Shown: in pieces, positions 34,650-42,212 of the stretch
How the letters are laid out: the number at the start of each line of letters is the position of its first letter
How positions within the stretch are numbered: the first letter of the stretch is position 1
Origin: Aureivirga sp. CE67
GTDB taxonomy: Bacteria > Bacteroidota > Bacteroidia > Flavobacteriales > Flavobacteriaceae
DNA length: 64,000 nt
Direction: 5' to 3'
NCBI RefSeq assembly: GCF_015767245.1
Contig: NZ_JADOTV010000006.1
Location: 133,368 to 197,367, forward strand
Position numbers and translations under genes: made by a program
The notes under the pieces: model-generated
Seen by the model: the letters and a program-made list of their open reading frames with translations, nothing else
Database searches by the model: none
Told to the model about the DNA's origin: nothing

Positions 34650-35429
34650 TTAATTTTTTGGAGCTGGAGGAGGAGGTAATGTTAATTCTCCATTATTAAC
34701 TTTTTCGATAAACTTGGCATTTTCTTTCAACTCTGCTGTCAATTGATCTTTATCTTTAATATGGATTTTATCAATTTTTAAATCCGAACTATCGCTGAAA
34801 ATTACATCAATTTGAAATTCAGTTAAATCAGTTTTGAAATTTGTGTATCTAACTCTGAAAGTAAATCCATCTTTATAAACAAGAATATTACTTACACTCG
34901 CATTTTTAGAATATTTTTCAATTTCAATTTTACTTTTTTCTAAAATTTCTGAGGTGTTTTTATTCTGTAAATTTTTATCCAAATATTTAAATAAATCATC
35001 CATATTTTTTTGGTCTTCCAAAGCATAAATGAAATCTTCACTTTGAAAATAAAGTCTTCTTAACTCTTTCTTATTTGAAATATAATTATCAAATTTTTTA
35101 TTGATAATTCTATATTTTGGACATTTAATTTCTAAAACATGTAAAAAATGTTGATTATAAAGATATGCTGAGATTTTTAGATTTTTTGAGTTATCACTAT
35201 ATTTTTTAAACTCTTTTATCCATTCTGTTTGATTCTTTTTTAAAACATCTTGTATAATTTCTTGTGTTTCTTGTTGCGTGAAATTTTCAATTTGTTTTTT
35301 AGAATTAGATAATTCATCGCAAATTTCTAAAACAACTTTATTGATTAATTTGCTTTGACTAAAACAAATACTACTAAATAATACTGATAAAATAAATAAT
35401 ACTGATAAAATAAATAATACTTTCTTCAT
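34650..35429 (-). CDS. Exported hypothetical protein
   Basis: The 259-residue protein starts with MKKVLFILSVLFILSVLFSS, a signal peptide whose hydrophobic core is doubled by an 18-bp tandem repeat (35377-35412). The mature part is helical and charged, followed by a beta-rich domain (VSNILVYKDGFTFRVRYTNF), and ends in a short proline tail (LPPPPAPKN). No family recognised. Its start lies 2 bp after the stop of the PP2C gene, so the two are surely co-transcribed and probably coupled. Confidence 0.7.
   Translation of the reverse strand: MKKVLFILSVLFILSVLFSSICFSQSKLINKVVLEICDELSNSKKQIENFTQQETQEIIQDVLKKNQTEWIKEFKKYSDNSKNLKISAYLYNQHFLHVLEIKCPKYRIINKKFDNYISNKKELRRLYFQSEDFIYALEDQKNMDDLFKYLDKNLQNKNTSEILEKSKIEIEKYSKNASVSNILVYKDGFTFRVRYTNFKTDLTEFQIDVIFSDSSDLKIDKIHIKDKDQLTAELKENAKFIEKVNNGELTLPPPPAPKN
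35377..35412. repeat. 18-bp tandem duplication in a signal peptide
   Basis: AAATAATACTGATAAAAT occurs twice in a row with an 18-bp period. It keeps frame and repeats six residues of the hydrophobic core (LFILSV) of the exported protein gene on the minus strand. Confidence 0.85.
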
Positions 35430-35431
35430 AA

Positions 35432-36166
35432 TTAATTTTTAATTCTAATAATTGCGATGTCATCTGTTACTTTTTGTTGAAAATCATTTTCCAAGCTTCT
35501 CATTTTATTTTCAAAGAAAAGTTCGTTTTCAAACTCAATTTGATCTTCCAATAAATAATGAATAATCTCTTTATAATTCATGCTTTTATCTGGAGTTTTC
35601 AGATTTTTAAAAGAGAAAATTCCATCCGTACAAATTGATAAATCTTTGAAATTATTAATATGTAATTTTTGATTTTGATTGAGATACCAAGTTTCAAAAT
35701 TTTCACTCAAATGATAACCGAAATAATCTGGTTTGTCATCCTGTTCATATTCTGTAATTTTTCCATCATGATAAATCATTCCGTCACCAATTGTGATTAA
35801 TTCAGCTTCTTGTGTCTCAAAATCTAGCACACCAATAATTAGCGTTGTCAATAATTCTAGTTCATCCAAATTCAATTCATTTTGAATATTTCGAATGGTT
35901 TTGAAAAGTGCTTCCAAAATACTTTTCAATTGATGTTCTAAAGAAAACTGATTTTTTTCGATGAATTCTGTATAAAACTTGTCTTTTGAAATTTTTCGCA
36001 AAGTTTTTCCAACCAACATGGATGCAAATGAAGATTCTTTTCCCATAGTGCAACCATCCATCACAGCAATTAATTTTTGTTTTGAGCCAATTTTTTCTGA
36101 AACTAAAAAATCTTCACAATTATTTTCGTGAAAATCTCCTATTTTTAAAAGTGATCTTTCTGTCAT
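35432..36166 (-). CDS. PP2C-type protein phosphatase
   Basis: A 244-residue soluble protein with the metal-binding motifs of PP2C (PPM) serine/threonine phosphatases: VMDGCTMG near 34-41 (D of motif 2), TIGDGMIY in the centre, STDG-like ICTDGIFSF near 182, and DDIAII near the end. It lacks any sensor or membrane domain. No Ser/Thr kinase gene is in the window, which is notable. It sits in the centre of a seven-gene cluster, 22 bp after a lipoprotein gene and 2 bp before an exported protein gene. It might remove phosphates placed by a kinase elsewhere; partner unknown. Confidence 0.85.
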   Translation of the reverse strand: MTERSLLKIGDFHENNCEDFLVSEKIGSKQKLIAVMDGCTMGKESSFASMLVGKTLRKISKDKFYTEFIEKNQFSLEHQLKSILEALFKTIRNIQNELNLDELELLTTLIIGVLDFETQEAELITIGDGMIYHDGKITEYEQDDKPDYFGYHLSENFETWYLNQNQKLHINNFKDLSICTDGIFSFKNLKTPDKSMNYKEIIHYLLEDQIEFENELFFENKMRSLENDFQQKVTDDIAIIRIKN

Positions 36167-36188
36167 ATAATTTTTAATTTGTTATATT

Positions 36189-36758
36189 TTAATCAATATA
36201 ACATTCAAAATCTATTTGTTTTAATTTATTATTTTCTAAGCTAAATTCGAAAATAATTGACCCCTCGAAATCCTTAATTTTAATAGTATTTGTAAGAGAA
36301 TCTCTTTTGAATTTTTGTTCTAAAATGCCTTTTTCTACACCAATAAATATAGAATCTAAAAACTTAAATTCAGAATCTTTGATAGTTGCATGATATATAA
36401 ATTCTTTCGTTTTCGCTTTATAAGAAGTTATGCTTGATTTATTAAAATGATGTGTTTTGATAGTATCAATAATAGCTTCATTATGAATGTTTATTTTAGG
36501 TTTCTTCACAATTTCAAATGTTGAATTATCTGCAATTTTATATAAATCATCCAATAATAAATTTACAGTAACATCATCTATGATATTAGTTGGTTTTTCA
36601 ATTTTTTTATCTTTAGTTACGGATGTTTCGATTGTTTTTTTCGTAGAAGTAATTTCCTTTTTATTAGTTTCTGTTTTTTTTGGTTCTATTTTTTTCTGTT
36701 CTTCACAAGAGATAAAAAAAAGTGAAAGACAAAAAAGGGCTAGTAATTGTTTTTTCAT
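36189..36758 (-). CDS. Small lipoprotein in the PP2C cluster
   Basis: A 189-residue SPII lipoprotein: MKKQLLALFCLSLFFISC places the lipidated cysteine at 18. A Lys/Thr/Glu-rich linker (about 20-58) follows, then a compact beta-rich domain (ITSYKAKTKEFIYHATIKDS). No family recognised. It lies between the macrodomain-like gene (29 bp upstream) and the PP2C gene (22 bp downstream). Confidence 0.7.
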   Translation of the reverse strand: MKKQLLALFCLSLFFISCEEQKKIEPKKTETNKKEITSTKKTIETSVTKDKKIEKPTNIIDDVTVNLLLDDLYKIADNSTFEIVKKPKINIHNEAIIDTIKTHHFNKSSITSYKAKTKEFIYHATIKDSEFKFLDSIFIGVEKGILEQKFKRDSLTNTIKIKDFEGSIIFEFSLENNKLKQIDFECYID

Positions 36759-36787
36759 ATTTTGATTATATGTTATTGGATTTATTT

Positions 36788-37777
36788 TTATATATAATTT
36801 GCTAATTGATTTAAATTTTTATTTGAACGACCATAACTTACGATTCTAACATCCAAAGAAGTGTTTTTAAATTTGGTCAACACTTTTCCTAAAGATTCTA
36901 AAATCCAATTTTCTCTATTTCCAAAAGCACCTCCGCCAACAAGCGTCAGATAAAGTTTATTAGAATTATTTTCTTTCCTATTTTTTAGAGCAGCCCAAAA
37001 AGTAGCTTCATAAGTAGCTTCCAAAATCAATTTTGAAAACTGTTCCCAATAATCTGTTTCAACAGGAGAATAAGCAACTGGTAAAGCAGAGCAATAAACC
37101 TGAGAAACTCTTTGCTGATTTTCTGAAATAGTAACTTCCGTATTCCATTGAATTCCGACTTTTAATTTCCCTTTTAGGTTTTCTCTTTCTTTTTGGTTTA
37201 AAGAATCAATATTTTTGTTAATCGTCAAAAGTCCTTCTTTGTTCACTAAAGCATATCCGTTGCTCATCGACCAAAGTTTATATTGTTCATTTTCTAAAGC
37301 TTCACCGATAAAATCTAAACAATCAATTTGATTAAAAGCGGATTGCCCAATCTCATTTCCAGTTTCGACGAAATAGTTTCTATAAATTGTTCCAGCTCCA
37401 CAAGCGATAGCACAGGCAGGACCTTGTGTCAAATCACGCTCATACCTATCAATTCCTTGTTCTGGAGTAATATAAGGACCAATCATTTCCAGTAAATTAA
37501 ACTGTGAAGCTGCTTGAAACATCGCATTGGAATTAGATTCCATCGTATGTAATTCTTGCACATTGGCTAAAACTTCAGATAATTTAATTTCTCCCTGAAA
37601 TTCGTTTAATAAAGATTCTTGTTTCCTTAATTCTTCTAAAGTTGGAATTTCTAATTTTCCGAAAGCAAATTTTTTATTAGTTACAGTAGAAACAAAGGAA
37701 TCTCCTTCAATTATTAGTTTTTTACGTACATTTTCTGGAGATTCTTCTTCGAATCCCGTTAATTTTTCAAACCACAT
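36788..37777 (-). CDS. Macrodomain-like protein, uncharacterised
   Basis: The 329-residue soluble protein has no signal peptide. Two blocks look highly conserved: TQGPACAIACGAGTIYRNYF (about 117-136) followed by GQSAFNQIDCL, and near the end LYLTLVGGGAFGN (275-287) with LDVRIVSYG (about 308-316). A strand, then a glycine-rich GGGAFGN turn and a later strand is how macrodomains, which bind ADP-ribose, hold the phosphates; I infer a macrodomain-like fold on that basis. The first ~115 residues are helical. Its start overlaps the end of the membrane protein gene upstream by 11 bp. If the fold is right, it could bind or hydrolyse ADP-ribose or a related nucleotide. I cannot name a family. Confidence 0.55.
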   Translation of the reverse strand: MWFEKLTGFEEESPENVRKKLIIEGDSFVSTVTNKKFAFGKLEIPTLEELRKQESLLNEFQGEIKLSEVLANVQELHTMESNSNAMFQAASQFNLLEMIGPYITPEQGIDRYERDLTQGPACAIACGAGTIYRNYFVETGNEIGQSAFNQIDCLDFIGEALENEQYKLWSMSNGYALVNKEGLLTINKNIDSLNQKERENLKGKLKVGIQWNTEVTISENQQRVSQVYCSALPVAYSPVETDYWEQFSKLILEATYEATFWAALKNRKENNSNKLYLTLVGGGAFGNRENWILESLGKVLTKFKNTSLDVRIVSYGRSNKNLNQLANYI

Positions 37778-38384
37778 TTTTTAGTTTTGTTATTAATTTT
37801 GGTAAAAAGAATATAAATAAAGCAATAAATAAGAAAATAGTCCCACTTTTGTTGAGAAAATTAATTTCTGAACTCTTATTTTTATATGCTTGATGATGTT
37901 GAATAGAGTTTATTAAATACGTTATATTTTGATAAGATTTTACGTCATTTTCATGGAAATCAAAATATTGAATATTAAACCACCCATTTTTTCCTAAATT
38001 TTTAATTTCAAAAACACTTTTATTATTGATAGTATATTTTGCAAGAGAATAATTCTTTTCGTTATTAATAAAAAGACTATCTGCAGGAAAATCTTTAGTC
38101 ATTATTTTGTTCAATCGTTCTAAAGTTTTTTTAGAATCGACTTCTTCAGGATATGGAACTTCGTAATATTGGTATTGAATTTTAGGAAAATTTCCTAGAC
38201 TTGTAGAGTCTGTAAAGATTTTTCCAAGTTCATAAAATAAATCGTAATCCAAATGTCTATTATCTACTAGAGAATATTTAAATTCTTTTGGAGTCTTAAA
38301 AGATAAATCTCTCAACTCTATATTGATTTGCGAAAAACTATAGGTTGAAATTATGAATGCTATGAAAAGTAATGTTTTTTTCAT
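37767..38384 (-). CDS. Exported hypothetical protein with C-terminal membrane anchor
   Basis: I take Met7 of the longest frame as the start; it opens a signal peptide (MKKTLLFIAFIISTYSFSQ). The 205-residue product has an extracytoplasmic domain with DLFYELGKIFTDSTSLGNFP and a C-terminal TM helix (TIFLFIALFIFFLPKLI), followed by positive residues. This is the layout of a type I membrane protein facing the periplasm. It starts 7 bp after the YiiX-like gene and overlaps the macrodomain-like gene by 11 bp. No family recognised. Confidence 0.7.
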   Translation of the reverse strand: MKKTLLFIAFIISTYSFSQINIELRDLSFKTPKEFKYSLVDNRHLDYDLFYELGKIFTDSTSLGNFPKIQYQYYEVPYPEEVDSKKTLERLNKIMTKDFPADSLFINNEKNYSLAKYTINNKSVFEIKNLGKNGWFNIQYFDFHENDVKSYQNITYLINSIQHHQAYKNKSSEINFLNKSGTIFLFIALFIFFLPKLITKLKNVV

Positions 38385-38391
38385 TTTAAAT

Positions 38392-39072
38392 TTATTTTTC
38401 AATAATGGTCACTAGTAAATTAGAATTAAAAATCGAAGCAGGAGAAATTACTTTTTCATTCATAGGGATTTTATTTCCATAGCGTTCTTTTAATTTCTTT
38501 TTAACGATAGGATTGTTCAAATCAAAATCAGATAGTTTTTCAAGCTTTCCTATTTCAATTCCTAAAGCATCTTTGTACATTTTCCAAACCAATTCCGAAC
38601 AATAAATACGTTCATCTGACCATTCAAAATAAGAGTCATAAGGTTTTCCTAAATATTTTTTTCCAGAATTTTTTAGTTTTAAAAGATTTTCTTCATTCAA
38701 AGGATTTTTAAAACTCAATAGTCTTTTGATAACATAATGCTTGTTAACACCTCGATTAATCCATTCTTGTAATGGAGTTATTTTAACAGGTTGTACAGCT
38801 TCATAAACAAAAAAATGATTATTATTTTTAAAAATAATCCCTACATGACTATATTTTGAATTTGTAGCTAATTGTATAGCTTTACTCTGTTCAGATTTTG
38901 AAGTGTGAAAAATGATATCTCCATCCTGAATATTATTTTGTAGGTTTGTTTTTTCTCTTTTTTGAGCATCTTCAACAACTCCTTGCGCGAAAGAATACAT
39001 TTGAATTCCTTGATAAATCAGAAAAGAAAGAATACCAATTAATATTACAGTAATAATAGATTTTTTAAGCAT
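38392..39072 (-). CDS. YiiX/YebB-like cysteine hydrolase (permuted papain-like)
   Basis: The frame opens at 39126, but Met19 (39072) starts an N-terminal TM segment (MLKKSIITVILIGILSFLIY), so I place the start there; 226 residues. Motifs of the permuted NlpC/P60-like YiiX family are in order: DGDIIFHTS, SKYSHVGIIF (catalytic His), FVYEAVQPV (Glu), and RIYCSELVWKMYKDALG (catalytic Cys). Such enzymes hydrolyse amide or ester bonds in peptidoglycan or lipids; the substrate is unknown. The TM anchor would put the domain in the periplasm. It is the first gene of the seven-gene operon. Confidence 0.87.
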   Translation of the reverse strand: MLKKSIITVILIGILSFLIYQGIQMYSFAQGVVEDAQKREKTNLQNNIQDGDIIFHTSKSEQSKAIQLATNSKYSHVGIIFKNNNHFFVYEAVQPVKITPLQEWINRGVNKHYVIKRLLSFKNPLNEENLLKLKNSGKKYLGKPYDSYFEWSDERIYCSELVWKMYKDALGIEIGKLEKLSDFDLNNPIVKKKLKERYGNKIPMNEKVISPASIFNSNLLVTIIEK

Positions 39073-39297
39073 AGATTTTTTTATTTTTTTGGAAAACCAA
39101 AATACATTAATTTTTTTATCAATCAATTTTAAAACGGAGTTTTAAATAGGAATCTAGAAGAATTAATTGATGAATGAATATTTTATGTAAATTATTGAAA
39201 TTGAGTATTTTGAATTTGTTTTATTTATGTTAAAATATTAGTTTTACAATAAAATGTAACTATTTTAAGACGAATATTAACAAATAAAAACTAAATT

Positions 39298-40080
39298 ATG
39301 ACTTCAAAATATTCATTTATTGTAATATTATTACTTCTAACTTTTTTTTCTTGTAGTGACGATTCAGATGACGTTACTGAAGAAAATGAAACTCCTACTG
39401 AAACTGTTTTAATGTTGAAAGAACGTAAAACTACCTATCCTGATGGAGAAATTTTTACAGAATATTTTTCTTATGACGATGCAGATAACCTAACATCTAT
39501 ATTGGATTCTGATGGATATAAATATGAATATATTTATGAGAATAATAAGCTAATTAGAATAAATTCTATTGCGGAATCAGGAAATATGGAGGACTATGTT
39601 TTACTAGAATATGATTCAGAAAACCGTTTAAATTCATACACAATATATGTATCTTTTGATAATGTGGGCTTGAGAGTTGATTTGACATATAATCCAAATG
39701 GAACTATTACTGAAAAAGAATATAAAGGAGATCATGATTCTCAAACGACTTTAATAAATGAAATTACGATCACTATTGATAATAATCAAATTACTTTGAG
39801 AGATGGAGAAGATTTAGATTACACTTATGAGTATGATACTAAGAATGGTATGTATAAGAATATCACAAATATAGAAGTATTGAACCTTATTAATATTGAT
39901 TTTTCAGGTTATATAGATTGTGCAGATAATAATATTTTAAAAATAAAGGAAGAAGAAGATGGTACTGAAATTATTTATGAAGAATATCAGTATACATATA
40001 ATTCTGATAATTACCCTGAAACTGCTACTTTTTATATAGAAGGAGAAATAGACAGTACAATAGAATATATCTACGAATAA
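39298..40080 (+). CDS. Lipoprotein, paralogue of 5797-6723
   Basis: A 260-residue SPII lipoprotein: MTSKYSFIVILLLLTFFSC with the lipidated cysteine at 19, then an acidic linker (SDDSDDVTEENE). The body has YD-repeat-like strands (YFSYDDADNLTS, LEYDSENRLNSYTIY, YEYDTKNGMY) and ends in YQYTYNSDNYPETATFYI and TIEYIYE, closely like the end of the lipoprotein at 5797-6723. A surface or periplasmic beta-rich protein of unknown role. A lone gene with a hairpin terminator 27 bp past its stop. Confidence 0.85.
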   Translation: MTSKYSFIVILLLLTFFSCSDDSDDVTEENETPTETVLMLKERKTTYPDGEIFTEYFSYDDADNLTSILDSDGYKYEYIYENNKLIRINSIAESGNMEDYVLLEYDSENRLNSYTIYVSFDNVGLRVDLTYNPNGTITEKEYKGDHDSQTTLINEITITIDNNQITLRDGEDLDYTYEYDTKNGMYKNITNIEVLNLINIDFSGYIDCADNNILKIKEEEDGTEIIYEEYQYTYNSDNYPETATFYIEGEIDSTIEYIYE

Positions 40081-40106
40081 GAATAAGAATAAGAAAATAA
40101 AAGTGA

Positions 40107-40149
40107 AAATGGATAGAATCTTGATTGTAAGTTTTTATCCATTTTTTTA
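40107..40149 (+). terminator. Intrinsic terminator
   Basis: AAAATGGATA pairs with TATCCATTTT around a loop of about 20 bases, followed by T. It is 27 bp after the lipoprotein stop. Confidence 0.7.
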
Positions 40150-40364
40150 TTAGGTTGTTTTGTGGTTTATCGAATATATTTAAAACTTCATGTCTAGTTA
40201 AAATGTACTTTATCTCTTTCTTTTTATAAATGATTTTAATTTAAATAACAAAATATTTAAATGTGTATGTAAATATGAAATTTAAATTAAAATGTTTTAT
40301 AAATATCATATTAATTATATTACTATATTTTTTAAGTTTTATTTCTCTAAATATCACAATTAGT

Positions 40365-40372
40365 TATTTTTG
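40365..40372 (+). promoter_or_regulatory. Promoter -7 box for the GNAT gene
   Basis: TATTTTTG matches TAnnTTTG. The predicted transcript start (about 40379) lies after the TTG at 40370 that would open a longer frame, so it supports the ATG at 40394. Confidence 0.5.
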
Positions 40373-40393
40373 ATAAAACTAAAATCTAAAAAA

Positions 40394-40837
40394 ATGAATT
40401 ATAGAAATGTAGAAAGTTACGACTTAGAGAAAATTACTGATTTGTTCGATGCTTATCGAGTTTTTTATAGAAAAGAATCAGACAAAGAGTCAGCGAAGAA
40501 TTTTCTTGAAGAACGAATTAATCAAAAAGATTCGGAAATATTTGTAGCAGAAAATCAAGAAGGAAATTTAGTAGGATTTGTCCAATTATATCCAATATTT
40601 TCTTCGACAAGAATGCAAAAACTTTGGTTGTTAAATGATTTGTTTGTGAATCCAGAGTTTAGAGGAAAAGGAATCTCAAAAGGATTGATTGAAACTTCTA
40701 AAGAATTAGCAAAAGATTCTGGTGCTTGTGGATTGCTTTTAGAAACAGAAAAATCGAATATTATTGGAAATTCACTTTATCCAAGAACAGGATTTGTTTT
40801 AAATGAAGCTTCCAATTTTTATGAGTGGAATATTTAA
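40394..40837 (+). CDS. GNAT family N-acetyltransferase
   Basis: A 147-residue GCN5-related acetyltransferase. Motif A for acetyl-CoA binding is LFVNPEFRGKGISKGLIE, with the R/QxxGxG/A pyrophosphate loop seen as FRGKGISKG. Motif B follows as LLLETEKSNIIGNSLYPRTG, with NSLY the usual late segment. The ATG at 40394 is chosen over an upstream TTG because the -7 box overlaps the latter. A single gene with its own terminator. The substrate is unknown; many homologues act on amino groups of small molecules or proteins. Confidence 0.93.
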   Translation: MNYRNVESYDLEKITDLFDAYRVFYRKESDKESAKNFLEERINQKDSEIFVAENQEGNLVGFVQLYPIFSSTRMQKLWLLNDLFVNPEFRGKGISKGLIETSKELAKDSGACGLLLETEKSNIIGNSLYPRTGFVLNEASNFYEWNI

Positions 40838-40842
40838 AAAAT

Positions 40843-40874
40843 AAAAGCTTTTGAGAAAATCAAAAGCTTTTTTT
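40843..40874. terminator. Bidirectional intrinsic terminator
   Basis: AAAAGCTTTTGA / TCAAAAGCTTTT stem with a GAAAA loop, between converging genes (GNAT and thioesterase). Confidence 0.85.
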
Positions 40875-40880
40875 AATGTT

Positions 40881-41624
40881 TTATTTTTCGTGCGTTATTA
40901 TTTTTGAAATAAATGCGATTTTAGAAGTTCGTTCATTAAGACCAGAAAAATAAACTTCATCATCTTTAAAATTGTGTAATGTGCTTGAACAAACAATAAA
41001 ATCACCCAAAAAAGTTTCGCTCATAAAATTGATTTCATATTCAGCAATCGAATGTGTTTTGTGATATTCAAAAGGAATTGTATCCAAAACCCATTGCGAA
41101 TATTTGATATTATTCACATGTCGATTCATATCCAAATCACTGATTTTTACTTCAATTTTTCTTTGAACATCAATATCTTTAGGAAGTTTTATTTTTTTAG
41201 CTTGAAAATCTAACTGAAAATCTGTTCGAGGAGTGAAATAACTTCTCGCTTTGTTCACTTCAATAGGTTTACGATCTTTATCGCCTAAAATCATCCAAGT
41301 TGTAGAACATTCTCCGAGTTTCTTGTCGTTTAAATATATTTCAAACTCACGAACTGCATAAAAACCATCAGCAGGAATTGTCCAAGTTTTGATTGTAATT
41401 ACATCATGCCACTTTGGCCAAATATCCATTTTCAATTTTTGACGAACCAAAACCCAAAAGCATCCCATTTCTTTCATGGTTTCATAACCAAAATCAAGAT
41501 GATCAGCATGTTCAGAAGCGGTGTCTTGTAGCAGGCCAAGTAAACCGAAAAGCCCTAGTTTTTTATTAGTATTGATATTTACACTTCTAATTTTATAGTC
41601 GATTTCAAAAATTGATTTATCCAT
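40881..41624 (-). CDS. Acyl-ACP thioesterase
   Basis: A 247-residue double hot-dog protein of the acyl-acyl carrier protein thioesterase (FatA/FatB-like) family. Such enzymes release free fatty acids from ACP. Marks: DTASEHADHLDFGYETM near 33-49, CFWVLVRQKLKM, and in the second half ISDLDMNRHVNNIKYSQWVLD near 191-211, holding the conserved Asn and His of the active site. A soluble cytosolic enzyme. The adjacent minus-strand gene 35 bp upstream (membrane protein) may be in the same transcript. Confidence 0.92.
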   Translation of the reverse strand: MDKSIFEIDYKIRSVNINTNKKLGLFGLLGLLQDTASEHADHLDFGYETMKEMGCFWVLVRQKLKMDIWPKWHDVITIKTWTIPADGFYAVREFEIYLNDKKLGECSTTWMILGDKDRKPIEVNKARSYFTPRTDFQLDFQAKKIKLPKDIDVQRKIEVKISDLDMNRHVNNIKYSQWVLDTIPFEYHKTHSIAEYEINFMSETFLGDFIVCSSTLHNFKDDEVYFSGLNERTSKIAFISKIITHEK

Positions 41625-41659
41625 TTTAATAGTTTTTAATTCTTAAAAATAATAATTAA

Positions 41660-42049
41660 TTAATCATGAATTTTCGAAAGTTCTTCTTTTAGTTCTTTCC
41701 TTGATTTTTTATTTAAAGGATATAAACTTATTTTATAAATATTTCCATTTTTAAGATGAATCATTACTTGTTTCTCATTAGGGAATTCAATCAGGTGAAT
41801 TGCATTTTTATCAAAAGTTCTAGAGTTAAAAATTCCTAGTTTAAAAATAATTTGCTCTTCTGTAATTCGTAAAAAAGGATTGAAAATTTCCCAAATAACG
41901 ATTAAAATTAAAATTACAGTAATATAAATGCTTGGTGATGCGATTTCTAATCCTTCGGTATATTGATAAATCATCATTCCTCCAAAAAAGATAATTGCAA
42001 TAATGGATATAATTAATGATAAAGGTTTTCTTTTAAAAGTTTTTTCCAT
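41660..42049 (-). CDS. Small membrane protein with PH-like tail
   Basis: The 129-residue protein has two TM helices (about residues 10-30 and 38-56), then a beta-rich tail, LRITEEQIIFKLGIFNSRTF, then AIHLIEFPNEKQVMIHLKNG. This layout matches small bacterial membrane proteins with a PH-like (bPH2/YcxB-type) domain. No known role. It is 35 bp upstream of the thioesterase gene. Confidence 0.65.
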   Translation of the reverse strand: MEKTFKRKPLSLIISIIAIIFFGGMMIYQYTEGLEIASPSIYITVILILIVIWEIFNPFLRITEEQIIFKLGIFNSRTFDKNAIHLIEFPNEKQVMIHLKNGNIYKISLYPLNKKSRKELKEELSKIHD

Positions 42050-42164
42050 GGAAATAGTTCTTTTTTCTTTTTGTTTTCGCTAAAATAAGAAGTTTTCTCA
42101 TGGATTTAAAAACTATTCTAAAGTTTCTATTCTAATCAGTATATATTAAAGAATACAAAAAAAA

Positions 42165-42187
42165 CTTAACACTTTTGAAGTATTAAG
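42165..42187 (-). terminator. Intrinsic terminator
   Basis: CTTAACACTT / AAGTATTAAG, with one imperfect pair, next to an A run that gives a T run on the minus strand. It follows the gene ending at 42213. Confidence 0.65.
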
Positions 42188-42212
42188 CTTTTGTTATTGA
42201 GTTTTTCAATTA

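Larger units (their letters stand above)
40081..40393. other. Intergenic region: terminator and promoter only
   Basis: A 313-bp gap holding a terminator (40107-40149) and the -7 box at 40365-40372. The rest is AT-rich with no credible open frame. Confidence 0.6.

Noticed and set aside
38392-39072. YiiX-like gene considered as an NlpC/P60 toxin with immunity gene
   Set aside because: The N-terminal membrane anchor and lack of any secretion or delivery domain do not fit a secreted toxin; kept as an envelope hydrolase of unknown substrate.
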